20,325 bases of DNA from Flavobacteriaceae bacterium (GTDB lineage: Bacteria > Bacteroidota > Bacteroidia > Flavobacteriales > Flavobacteriaceae): the NCBI GenBank assembly GCA_013003145.1, contig JABDLH010000250.1:1-20325 (forward strand). Direction: 5' to 3'. The position numbers and the translations under genes are program-made. The notes under the pieces are model-generated. The model searched no databases, was not told where the DNA came from, and saw only the letters and a program-made list of their open reading frames with translations. Position 1 is the first letter of the stretch. Each line of letters opens with the position of its first letter. Shown one piece after another: positions 7,292-14,220 of this stretch.

Positions 7292-8122
7292 TCAGACCTT
7301 ATATATCCCGTCTTCGCGTATTTCTATTTTTCGTTCCCTGTACAGGGTGCCAATGGCTTTTTTAAATGTCTTCTTACTCATTTGTAATTGCGCCTTGATC
7401 TGTTCCGGGTCTGATTTATCATGTAATTTCAATACACCGTCAGACTCCTGCAGGATCCGGTAGATCTTATCGGCTGATTCCTCCCTGTTCTTATCGCCCA
7501 GTGGAGCCAGTGAAATGTCCAGCTTATTATCCTGTCTTATCGTCTTCACATATCCTTTCAGCTCATCTCCTACCCTGATCTGCTTAAATACATCACTGCT
7601 GTAAACAAGTCCCTTGTGTTTTTTGTTCACGATCACATCCCATCCCAGGTCTGCTTTCCTGCTGACCAGTAGTGAGACCTCATCCCCTTCTGCTACCGTC
7701 AGCTCGTTATTACTCAGGAACCCATCCAATTTGGTAGAGCCTACCAAGCGGAAAGTTTTATCGTCCAGGAAACAATACACCACGTACCATTGCCCCGCTT
7801 CTATCCTGCTTCGTTGCTGCTTAAAAGGAACCAACAAATGCTTTTCAAGGCCCCAATCCATAAAGGCGCCGATGTTGTTCACTTCTTCGGCCCTGAGAAA
7901 ACCAAAATCGTTACGCTTTATACTCGGCTTTAATGTCGTGGCAACCGGGCGTTCTTCATGATCCAGGTAACAGAATACCTCGATCTCATCACCGATCTCG
8001 TAATCTTCCGGTACATATTTATTCGGCAAAAGAAGATCATCCACATCGTCATCCCCCAGGAACAGACCAACGCTGGTACTCCTTAAAATTGTTAATTTAT
8101 TGTAGTTTCCTATTTCTATCAT
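7292..8122 (-). CDS. CvfB-like S1 RNA-binding protein
   Basis: A 276-residue cytoplasmic protein of the CvfB / S1-like family, close to the usual length. Several OB-fold (S1-type) domains occupy about residues 1-215: the first has VGLFLGDD and LLLPNKYV, the second GAFMDWGLEKHLLVPFK, the third VNKKHKGLVYSSDVF and GDELKGYVKTIRQDNKLDISL. A winged-helix domain ends the protein (about 220-276, ILQESDGVLKLHDKSDPEQI, then MSKKTFKKAIGTLYRERKI). The S. aureus CvfB relative binds RNA and affects virulence gene expression; the role in flavobacteria is not established. A perfect -7 box ends 4 nt before the ATG, so the mRNA is probably leaderless. A terminator separates it from DUF2853 upstream. Confidence 0.88.
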   Translation of the reverse strand: MIEIGNYNKLTILRSTSVGLFLGDDDVDDLLLPNKYVPEDYEIGDEIEVFCYLDHEERPVATTLKPSIKRNDFGFLRAEEVNNIGAFMDWGLEKHLLVPFKQQRSRIEAGQWYVVYCFLDDKTFRLVGSTKLDGFLSNNELTVAEGDEVSLLVSRKADLGWDVIVNKKHKGLVYSSDVFKQIRVGDELKGYVKTIRQDNKLDISLAPLGDKNREESADKIYRILQESDGVLKLHDKSDPEQIKAQLQMSKKTFKKAIGTLYRERKIEIREDGIYKV

Positions 8123-8126
8123 GCCA

Positions 8127-8134
8127 CAAAGGTA
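8127..8134 (-). promoter_or_regulatory. -7 box of the CvfB-like gene, implying a leaderless mRNA
   Basis: Minus strand TACCTTTG, then TGGC, then ATG. With transcription starting about 5 nt after the box, the first transcribed base would be the A of the start codon. No TTG lies 17-23 nt upstream. Confidence 0.5.
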
Positions 8135-8152
8135 CGTCTAAATTACACTGAT

Positions 8153-8184
8153 AAAAAAAGCTGTTTCCGCGAGAAAACAGCTTT
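8153..8184 (-). terminator. Terminator after DUF2853
   Basis: Perfect 10-nt arms (8157-8166 AAAGCTGTTT and 8175-8184 AAACAGCTTT) with an 8-nt loop, followed on the minus strand by a T-run. It closes the hotdog-menF-menD-DUF2853 transcript. Confidence 0.82.
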
Positions 8185-8205
8185 AAAGGCTTTTAATATT
8201 ACTTG

Positions 8206-8550
8206 TTAATTGTAAATAGACTCTTTGTTAAAATGCTTAGCAAGCATATAATAAACGACAGCACGATATTTAGTGCGTTCGGACGAACCGTATTTTTCCA
8301 TTACTTTTTTAATCCCGGCCATAAGTTCAGGGCTGTCTTTCATCCCCAGTTTTTTCATCAGGAAATTCTTTTTAACTGTTTCCAGTTCTTTTTCGTCTGT
8401 ACCGGAAACCGTAGAAGCATCACGGTTATAAATTGCCGGTCCTAGACCTTTGGCGACGTTTTCCAATAAAGACATGTCCGGGGAAGCTCCAAACTTTTCC
8501 TTTACATGGGCCGCGTACTTCTGTACTAATTCATCTCTTTTACTACTCAT
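8206..8550 (-). CDS. DUF2853 family protein
   Basis: A 114-residue cytoplasmic, helical, charged protein without signal peptide or membrane segment. Recognisable stretches are DELVQKYAAHVKEKFG, LLENVAKGLGPAIYNRDAS and KYRAVVYYMLAKHF. This matches the small DUF2853 family found downstream of menD in many flavobacteria. No function is known, and there are no obvious catalytic motifs. It starts 38 nt after the menD stop and is followed by a terminator, so it is the last gene of the hotdog-menF-menD transcript. Confidence 0.85.
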   Translation of the reverse strand: MSSKRDELVQKYAAHVKEKFGASPDMSLLENVAKGLGPAIYNRDASTVSGTDEKELETVKKNFLMKKLGMKDSPELMAGIKKVMEKYGSSERTKYRAVVYYMLAKHFNKESIYN

Positions 8551-8588
8551 GGTGTTATTTGCTTAGGATTAAAAAGTTAACGATGTTC

Positions 8589-10343
8589 CTAAGATATAAA
8601 ATCGAAGTACTTTAACAAAATTTTATTATTTAAGGTCCTCGGAGTACAGATCTCCAATAAGCGGGGTTGATCAGAAGGCTTGAAGAATTCTTGCAACAGG
8701 GAGTCCAGTTCTGATTCGTTCATCGCCCTGTCATGCTGCAATCCATACATCTTACAACTATGTTCCAGGTTCAGATCCTGGGTAGTTTCAAAATAGGTTT
8801 TAAAATTCTCGGTCTCCTCTGCCCCTGGTAGGATCCTGAAGATACCCCCTCCCCCGTTGTTGATCACAATGATCCTGAAATCATCCCTAAGGTAACGATT
8901 CCAGAGGCCGTTGGTATCATAAAGGAAACTGAGGTCCCCGGTAATGAGCAAGGTAGGACCATCAGCCTTGTAAGCTGCTCCTACTGCCGTACTGGTACTA
9001 CCTTCAATTCCACTGGTGCCCCGGTTACAATATACCCGGACCGAAGGATGCAGATCAAATAATTGAGAGTAACGGATAGTGGAACTGTTAGCGAGCTGTA
9101 GCCTGGTGTTTTCAGGAATATATTCTACCACGCTGTTAAATGCCTTAAAATCGGAAAAAGGAATCTGTTCCAAATAGGCCGACCTTCTTTCCTTGTACCT
9201 TTCTTTGACATTGGCCCAATAGGGTTGGTAATCACTCCGGACCTCTGTGGTCCTGGGCAGGAAGGACCGCAGGAAATCAGCAGGGTGTTGGCGGAAATGA
9301 TGATCCAGGCAAAAGAAAGTATCATAAGCTTTCTTCGGGTCCAAATGCCAGTGGCTCAGAGGGCGGTATTCCCTTAAAAATGCTTTGATCTTCTTAGAGA
9401 CGATCATCCCCCCGAAAGTGAGTAATATTTCCGGGCGCAGTTTTTCAAACAACTCCTGTTTATTTCCAGACTTCTCAATGGGCGCAACGATACTATCGAT
9501 GCTGGGGAAAAATGCCTTATGCGATATATTGGATGTGGTTTCTGTCAGTACGATCACAGACGGATCATCAGCGAGCTGATCCAGTAACAACTGGGGGACA
9601 GCCCCGGCTGATAGTGCCCCTACCAGGATCATTTTCTTTGCAGATCTGTTCCAGGTAGCTGCGTAGTCTTCCAAATCTTCCTGTACCCCTGGTCGCTGCA
9701 CGGTAAATGTACCGGCGGGTTGCGGAACCGAAGGTGACTGCTGTGTCTGGTACAATGGCTCCTCGAAAGGACAATTAAGGTGTACAGGGGCTTTTTCGGC
9801 AAGGGCGATCCGGAAAGCTTCCTGAATACGGTTTTCGTTGAACTGTTGAATTTCTTCTTGCTGCCTTTCAATCTTTGCATCTGTGATCATAGCAGGCTGA
9901 AGTTTGGAGATGGTGGCCGTTGCATGGATAACATCCTGCTTCAGGTTAGCACTGTAGTTCACATGAGCTTGCAGGACCTTTGGCTGTCGTATGGTCTGAC
10001 CATCACCAATATCTATCTTATAAGCGGGTCTGTCTGCCGATATTACCAGCATAGGAATGTCACTGTAGAAGGCTTCAGCCACTGCAGGGTAGTAATTCAG
10101 CAGGGCGCTACCGGAGGTACACAAAATAACGACCCCCTCCTTCTTCTCCTGGGTTAAACCCAAGGCAAAGAATGCCGCACTTCGCTCATCTACGATGCTG
10201 AAACAATTAAAGAAGGGGTCCTCAGTAAATCCTATGGTCAGGGGGGCATTCCTGGAACCTGGAGAGATTACGATGTTCTTAATGCCCCAGGCCTTGCAAT
10301 ATAAAACTATGGTCTGGGCCAATGGAATGCTGGAATATTTCAT
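8589..10343 (-). CDS. menD: SEPHCHC synthase (MenD)
   Basis: A ThDP-dependent enzyme joining 2-oxoglutarate and isochorismate in menaquinone synthesis. The 584 residues include the substrate loop VISPGSRNAPL (about 25-35), the ThDP-activating glutamate E53 (VDERSAAFFALG), TSGSALLNYYPAVAEA, the ThDP/metal motif GDLSFLYDTNGL, and INNGGGGIFR. The frame stays open 20 residues further upstream, to 10403, overlapping menF. I chose the ATG at 10343 because family members begin close to SIPLAQTIV and the extension has no conserved character. The gene begins 40 nt after menF stops, with an internal -7 box in the gap. Confidence 0.95.
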   Translation of the reverse strand: MKYSSIPLAQTIVLYCKAWGIKNIVISPGSRNAPLTIGFTEDPFFNCFSIVDERSAAFFALGLTQEKKEGVVILCTSGSALLNYYPAVAEAFYSDIPMLVISADRPAYKIDIGDGQTIRQPKVLQAHVNYSANLKQDVIHATATISKLQPAMITDAKIERQQEEIQQFNENRIQEAFRIALAEKAPVHLNCPFEEPLYQTQQSPSVPQPAGTFTVQRPGVQEDLEDYAATWNRSAKKMILVGALSAGAVPQLLLDQLADDPSVIVLTETTSNISHKAFFPSIDSIVAPIEKSGNKQELFEKLRPEILLTFGGMIVSKKIKAFLREYRPLSHWHLDPKKAYDTFFCLDHHFRQHPADFLRSFLPRTTEVRSDYQPYWANVKERYKERRSAYLEQIPFSDFKAFNSVVEYIPENTRLQLANSSTIRYSQLFDLHPSVRVYCNRGTSGIEGSTSTAVGAAYKADGPTLLITGDLSFLYDTNGLWNRYLRDDFRIIVINNGGGGIFRILPGAEETENFKTYFETTQDLNLEHSCKMYGLQHDRAMNESELDSLLQEFFKPSDQPRLLEICTPRTLNNKILLKYFDFIS

Positions 10344-10351
10344 AAACAGTG

Positions 10352-10359
10352 CAAAAATA
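10352..10359 (-). promoter_or_regulatory. Possible internal -7 box before menD
   Basis: Minus strand TATTTTTG, a perfect TAnnTTTG, ending 8 nt before the menD ATG, so the leader would be about 3-4 nt. No TTG at 17-23 nt. It may allow menD expression apart from menF. Confidence 0.3.
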
Positions 10360-10383
10360 CAATGCGCGTGGAATAATTGCGAA

Positions 10384-11460
10384 TCATATGGTAGAATTTG
10401 CAAGCACCTTTAGCATGGTGCTGCTTTTAGCCACGGTTTCCTCCCATTCTTTCTCAGGATCCGAGTCGGCGGTTACACCACCCCCGACAAAAACCGTGAT
10501 GACATCCCTATCGATCTTCATACACCTGAGATTGACAAAAAATGCCAGATCATTCCCTGCATCAACAGCAGCTGAACTACTAATTCCTACAGGACCCAGG
10601 TAACCGGTATAGAATTCCCGGTCATAACCTTCATGATCCAGTATATAACGCCTGGCCTGTTCCGTGGGGTACCCGCATACGGCAGGTGTTGGATGAAGCT
10701 TTTCCACAACAGGCTGCCAGCTCCCCGGAATTATTTCCCCCTCAATCCGCGTTTTCAGGTGCAGCAACTTCCCCGCCTGCACTGTTGAGGCCTCTTCCCG
10801 GTGAATACTTTCTGTCACCGGAACCAATTGATCCATTATATAATCCGTAACAATCTCCTGCTCTACCCGCTCCTTATCTCCCCATTCTACATCCAGCTTC
10901 CCGCCGTACTCCTGGGTACCCGCCAGGGAAACCGTATGAAAAGATGTTCTCTTCGTTTCCAATAATAATTCGGGGCTGGCCCCCATCCAGGATTTGGTTT
11001 CCGGATGATACCACCAATAACAGAAAGCCGAAGGATAAAGCGTGAGTAGTGACCTGAAGACATCACTAAGTGAATGCTTATTAGCCGCCTGTTCTTTCCT
11101 GGACAACACTACCTTCTTTAAATCTCCCCGGTTTATAGCGGCCACCGCAAAAGCCACCTTTTCTTCGTATTGCTTCTTACCGGCCGTATTGACAGCAGGA
11201 AACTTTCCTGACGTATTGGATTGTATTTCTGAGGCAGGGAAAGCCTCCTGCCTTGTTTCCTCGGCATACATGAACCAGGAATCTTTTTGGGTGTCAAAAG
11301 GGGCCAGCAGGAATCCAGGGCATGAATGAAACTCCTGGGTTCTCAGCTCCTTCACCTCCCCGCTTAGATAAACCAGTTGATCCGTTCCCGGTAGCCGGTA
11401 TATGACAAAGGGCAGGTGCTTATTTAACCGGTGTTCGAGCTGTTGAAAAAGCCTATCCAT
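10384..11460 (-). CDS. menF: Isochorismate synthase (MenF)
   Basis: Converts chorismate to isochorismate, the entry step of classical menaquinone synthesis. The 358-residue protein ends in a chorismate-binding domain (about 95-350). It shows KKVVLSRKEQ, GASPELLLE, VSLAGTQEYG, EIVTDYIMDQL, LKTRIEGEI, KLHPTPAVCGYP, FYTGYLGPVGI and VFVGGGVTADSDPEKEWEET. It is shorter than E. coli MenF (431 residues) at the N-terminus, as is usual in flavobacteria. EntC-type isochorismate synthases for siderophores look similar, but the adjacent menD decides for MenF. The ATG at 11460 directly abuts the TAG of the hotdog gene (TAGATG), so the two are probably coupled. Confidence 0.93.
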   Translation of the reverse strand: MDRLFQQLEHRLNKHLPFVIYRLPGTDQLVYLSGEVKELRTQEFHSCPGFLLAPFDTQKDSWFMYAEETRQEAFPASEIQSNTSGKFPAVNTAGKKQYEEKVAFAVAAINRGDLKKVVLSRKEQAANKHSLSDVFRSLLTLYPSAFCYWWYHPETKSWMGASPELLLETKRTSFHTVSLAGTQEYGGKLDVEWGDKERVEQEIVTDYIMDQLVPVTESIHREEASTVQAGKLLHLKTRIEGEIIPGSWQPVVEKLHPTPAVCGYPTEQARRYILDHEGYDREFYTGYLGPVGISSSAAVDAGNDLAFFVNLRCMKIDRDVITVFVGGGVTADSDPEKEWEETVAKSSTMLKVLANSTI

Positions 11461-11886
11461 CTATCCCTTCTTTTCCAGGGCCACTGTAGTTAATTTCACC
11501 TGGGAGATCAATCGATCATCCGCATCGCTAACCCTGATACTCCATAATTGAGTGGTACGCCCCTTGTGAATCACGGTGGCTTTTGCAAAAACATCTCCTT
11601 CTTTTATGCTGCGTACATGGTTAGCAGAAATCTCGATGCCCCGAACAAAATACGTGTTCGCATCGATAAAAATGTAAGAGGCAATACTGCCTACACTTTC
11701 TGCCAGCGCTACGGTAGCGCCGCCGTGCAATACTCCGTCTGGTTGATGTACACGCGAATTTACCGGCATTTTCGCGACCACGTAATCTTCACCTACATCG
11801 ATGTACTCTATAGCCAGAGTTTCCATTAAGGTTCCTTTAGAGCTCTCGTTACAGACCCGGAGGATTTCTTCTTTATGTTGATTCAT
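11461..11886 (-). CDS. PaaI-type hotdog thioesterase, candidate DHNA-CoA thioesterase
   Basis: A 141-residue hotdog-fold protein of the PaaI / YbgC-like thioesterase group. The active-site helix reads HGGATVALAESVG (H54, E63) and is followed by the core strand stretch GIEISANHVRSIKEGDVFAK. Start choice: the frame begins with TTG then ATG, and I use the ATG at 11886. Its position as first gene of the menF-menD transcript suggests it releases dihydroxynaphthoate from its CoA ester, the step done by MenI (YdiI) in E. coli, a hotdog enzyme of the same broad fold. That function is inference; a housekeeping acyl-CoA thioesterase role cannot be excluded. The stop codon abuts the menF ATG. Confidence 0.85.
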   Translation of the reverse strand: MNQHKEEILRVCNESSKGTLMETLAIEYIDVGEDYVVAKMPVNSRVHQPDGVLHGGATVALAESVGSIASYIFIDANTYFVRGIEISANHVRSIKEGDVFAKATVIHKGRTTQLWSIRVSDADDRLISQVKLTTVALEKKG

Positions 11887-11899
11887 CAATTGCTTTTTG

Positions 11900-11927
11900 T
11901 AAAATTAAGAATTTAGCAGGTACTCAA
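11900..11927 (-). promoter_or_regulatory. Candidate promoter of the hotdog-menF-menD-DUF2853 transcript
   Basis: Minus strand TTG (11925-11927), 17 nt, TAATTTTA (11900-11907), one mismatch from TAnnTTTG. The box ends 13 nt before the ATG. It is divergent from the plus-strand regulator gene. Confidence 0.45.
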
Positions 11928-12062
11928 CCGTTATACTTCTATACCTTTTAATTTATGACAGCAGAGTAACTCGGTTTTCAAGATATGTTAATTGTGAGTG
12001 AGGTGGTATAGTATTTTCGCTATTTCTTCATAGCTCATACTGAATTTTGATATCTTCACATA

Positions 12063-12082
12063 GCGCAAAAACTGTTTTGCGC
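12063..12082. promoter_or_regulatory. Perfect operator-like palindrome at the first Crp-like gene
   Basis: GCGCAAAA-ACTG-TTTTGCGC has perfect 8-nt arms and a 4-nt spacer. It ends 5 nt before a perfect -7 box (12088-12095), so it covers the -33 region, a position typical of repressor sites. There is no T-run on the plus side. It is unlike the sites found ahead of the second regulator. Confidence 0.5.
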
Positions 12083-12087
12083 GGCAA

Positions 12088-12095
12088 TACCTTTG
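12088..12095 (+). promoter_or_regulatory. -7 box of the first Crp-like regulator
   Basis: TACCTTTG, a perfect TAnnTTTG, with no TTG at 17-23 nt. The predicted start is near 12100, giving a leader of about 65 nt that contains a second perfect palindrome (GCAAGATCTTGC, 12120-12131). Confidence 0.5.
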
Positions 12096-12164
12096 CACCT
12101 CGGCTAAAGTAGCGATAGCGCAAGATCTTGCAATGATTAGTGATCAATAATAAGGTTGTAATCT

Positions 12165-12878
12165 ATGAATACAGATCTGGAAAACTATGCGCATTATAAA
12201 GGCATCATCAGCAGGAATTCCTTATTCCGTGATGTTAAGGCAGAGGCAGTTCGTCAATTAATGGATTGTGCTTCGATCCAGATATGGCCAAAGAAAACCT
12301 GTATACCAGACCCTTCTCACACCTTGTATACTTTTTACATCCTATTATCCGGGAAAATTAAGGGCTTTGTATTTGACGATCTCAGCGGGAGGAACATTAC
12401 TCTTTTCCTGCTTTCCAAAGACGACGTTTTTGACGTGTTCACCCTTGAACACGGCCGTATTCATAACATCAGGTATGAAACACTCAGCCAGTCAGTAGTC
12501 CTCAGTATTCCCCTTCATAAACTCAAGGAGTGGATACAGGCCAACCCAGTAGTAACTACCGCACTGCTGAAGTATACCACCGAGAAAATGTGCGCCCTGG
12601 AAAACTACATTTCTGAGCTCGTCATGGATGATACTTCGGCGAGATTTGCCAGGTTCCTGCATAACCACATGGATGCGCACTCCCAGAGAGTACCTATACT
12701 CAACGATTTAAACTACGATGATCTTGGGGCTTTAATCGGCACGACGAGGACCATCATTGGCAGGCATTTTTTACAATGGCGTGAAGAAGGAATATTAACT
12801 CATTCTAAATTTGAAACGGTGATCAAATCTCCGGAGGCTCTTCGTGATAAATTTTTGAATAAGGAATTGAATTCCTGA
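12165..12878 (+). CDS. Crp/Fnr-family transcriptional regulator (copy 1)
   Basis: A 237-residue cytoplasmic regulator. The N-terminal cupin-like effector domain (about 20-125) has the strands TFYILLSGKIKGFVFDD and NITLFLLSKDDVFDVFTL. A long dimerisation helix spans about 125-155. The C-terminal Crp-type helix-turn-helix (about 184-211) contains DDLGALIGTTRTIIGRHF. The region corresponding to the cAMP-contacting arginine and serine of E. coli CRP reads DVFDVFTL with no PRS/T motif, so cAMP sensing as in E. coli is unlikely. There is no Fnr-type cysteine cluster, so an iron-sulphur sensor is unlikely too. It is well over half identical to the regulator at 14221-14925. The secreted protein gene at 13368 follows after 489 nt. 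The effector is unknown. Confidence 0.9.
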   Translation: MNTDLENYAHYKGIISRNSLFRDVKAEAVRQLMDCASIQIWPKKTCIPDPSHTLYTFYILLSGKIKGFVFDDLSGRNITLFLLSKDDVFDVFTLEHGRIHNIRYETLSQSVVLSIPLHKLKEWIQANPVVTTALLKYTTEKMCALENYISELVMDDTSARFARFLHNHMDAHSQRVPILNDLNYDDLGALIGTTRTIIGRHFLQWREEGILTHSKFETVIKSPEALRDKFLNKELNS

Positions 12879-13367
12879 GACCGTCATTTGCTAGTGAAAA
12901 CCAGAACTACTCGTTTTATCACAAAATGCAAGCTTCCTGCAGTGTCAATAGTTAACTTATGAACCGGGGAGGGGATTTAGCCCCCCTGGAGTACTTCTTT
13001 ATCGGTATTCATGAAATTCAGGAGTGTCATGAGCTGTACACGGTTCAGAATTTTGATGTTCCTACACCAAATCTTCTGTAAAAGGCACATTTATATGACC
13101 CTGCTATAAGATAAGGAAAGTCGGATTCCTTCATAGGTCAATGTATTGCTATAACTACATTGTTAAATATTTACTCTAAAATCATAAAATAGAACCCTGG
13201 TGCTATACGGAACGATTTACCGACCCTAATTTCGCTTTCGCAATACTTCCTCAAAAAGGATATTTTTCAAAATCCCCGGATAATTTTTGGTTCACAACCT
13301 ATATAAGCTTGTTCTCACCCCGGGACCATGATTATGTAAAGCAGCTGAAATCTTAATCCATAGCTAT
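12879..13367 (+). other. 489-nt non-coding region between regulator 1 and secreted protein 1
   Basis: I see no gene here. A G/C hairpin (AGGGG...CCCCT, 12970-12987) has no T-run, so it is not a convincing terminator. Words shared with the other intergenic regions of this module are CACATTTA (13086-13093), AGATAAG shortly downstream, TGTTAA (13161-13166), and a CCCGGGACCAT segment near 13320 that resembles CCCGGGGTCAT upstream of the second secreted gene. No canonical TTG/TAnnTTTG pair is visible, so the secreted gene may need an activator, and its leader is probably long. Confidence 0.4.
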
Positions 13368-13904
13368 ATGAAAACAACCGTGTATGGTCTTTATCTTCTG
13401 GGTCTGACCAACCTTATGTTTGCGCAAGAAACACCCTCTATCGGAGCCAAATTGCCCATTGGCGCTGTAGAATTAGCCGGTGTTACGGTTAAACCTCTTA
13501 ATCTTACTTATGTCAATGCCGTTCAGGATGATCATACTCCTGAACAGGTAAAAGCATTAGAAAATGAAGCGGCCAGGTATAATATCCGGGAATCTGAAGT
13601 TTTTAACCATGATTTTGAAGCTTACGAAGTGGTGTTTGAACAAAGCAATGGTTCTATCATCGCCACTTATGATCAAAAAGGAAAGATCATTAGTTCCTTG
13701 GAACGTTTCAAAAATGTCGCCCTGCCTTATCATATCAGGAATGCGGTCTACAATAAATATCCGGGCTGGAGTATCGCCAGGGATATATACCTGGTCACTT
13801 ATTATGTGGACACCCCTGTTATAGAAAAATTTTACCGGCTTCAATTGAAGAATGGTAATAAAAAGATGCTTATCAGGTGCGACTCTTCGGGAAAGCTTTT
13901 ATAA
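13368..13904 (+). CDS. Secreted PepSY-like protein (copy 1)
   Basis: A 178-residue exported protein. The signal peptide (1-19) ends in MFAQ. A variable acidic/hydrophobic linker (about 21-35) follows, then GVTVKPLNLTYVNAVQD, and a mixed alpha/beta region (about 85-178) resembling the PepSY-like / beta-lactamase-inhibitor-like fold: YDQKGKIISSLERFKNVALP, VYNKYPGWSIARDIYLVTYY, FYRLQLKNG. One cysteine remains after cleavage (C171). There is no lipobox, membrane anchor or type IX sorting domain, so it is probably periplasmic or released. It aligns end to end with the protein at 15219-15755 at about 107 of 178 identical positions counted by hand. Function is unknown; any enzyme name would be unsupported. 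A terminator follows. Confidence 0.85.
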   Translation: MKTTVYGLYLLGLTNLMFAQETPSIGAKLPIGAVELAGVTVKPLNLTYVNAVQDDHTPEQVKALENEAARYNIRESEVFNHDFEAYEVVFEQSNGSIIATYDQKGKIISSLERFKNVALPYHIRNAVYNKYPGWSIARDIYLVTYYVDTPVIEKFYRLQLKNGNKKMLIRCDSSGKLL

Positions 13905-13924
13905 CAGCTGAAACCTGAATTTAT

Positions 13925-13952
13925 AGCGAGACCCAGCGGTCTCGCTTTTTTT
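13925..13952 (+). terminator. Terminator after secreted protein 1
   Basis: Perfect 9-nt arms AGCGAGACC (13925-13933) and GGTCTCGCT (13938-13946) with loop CAGC, followed by seven T. It ends the first module, so the second regulator must have its own promoter. Confidence 0.9.
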
Positions 13953-13987
13953 GTGACTCCTGAGACTGTTCAATGAATTTAAGATTA

Positions 13988-14003
13988 TGTTAATCGTTTA
14001 ACA
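13988..14003. repeat. Inverted repeat TGTTAA-TCGT-TTAACA
   Basis: Perfect 6-nt arms with a 4-nt spacer, 38 nt centre to centre upstream of the stronger palindrome at 14027-14051. The two share the TGTTA/TAACA core, suggesting two sites for the same factor. There is no T-run. Confidence 0.4.
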
Positions 14004-14026
14004 TTTTAATTATTAATACAGCTAAT

Positions 14027-14051
14027 TAAATGTTAATTAATGTAACATTTA
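14027..14051. promoter_or_regulatory. Operator-like palindrome of the second Crp-like gene
   Basis: TAAATGTTA-ATTAATG-TAACATTTA has perfect 9-nt arms and a 7-nt spacer, a size and shape typical of Crp/Fnr sites. Its centre lies about 42 nt before the start predicted from the -7-like box at 14069-14076, the classic position for an activator contacting polymerase. Autoregulation is inferred. Confidence 0.55.
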
Positions 14052-14068
14052 TCAAAGCAAACAGTCTA

Positions 14069-14076
14069 TTCTTTTG
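14069..14076 (+). promoter_or_regulatory. -7-like box of the second Crp-like regulator
   Basis: TTCTTTTG, one mismatch from TAnnTTTG, with no TTG at 17-23 nt. The missing -33 element and the palindrome in its place suggest activator dependence. The leader to 14221 is about 140 nt. Confidence 0.35.
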
Positions 14077-14220
14077 TAAGGAGCCGTAAAATCTCTATCT
14101 TATAAAGAGGTGAAGATGTATGAGCTCCTTCACCAGAACCCAAAGCTTATCGATTGTGGAAGAATGATTATGGCAAGCTATTAGTCGTTTTCTAAAGTGC
14201 CCCGCAAATCATTCAGAACC

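Noticed and set aside
10344..10403. N-terminal extension of MenD starting at 10403
   Set aside because: It overlaps the end of menF, and family members begin near the ATG at 10343.
12970..12987. Terminator after regulator 1
   Set aside because: The G/C hairpin has no T-run on either strand, so it was kept only as part of the intergenic description.
14197..14220. GTG start giving regulator 2 eight extra residues
   Set aside because: The ATG at 14221 aligns the protein with the N-terminus of regulator 1.
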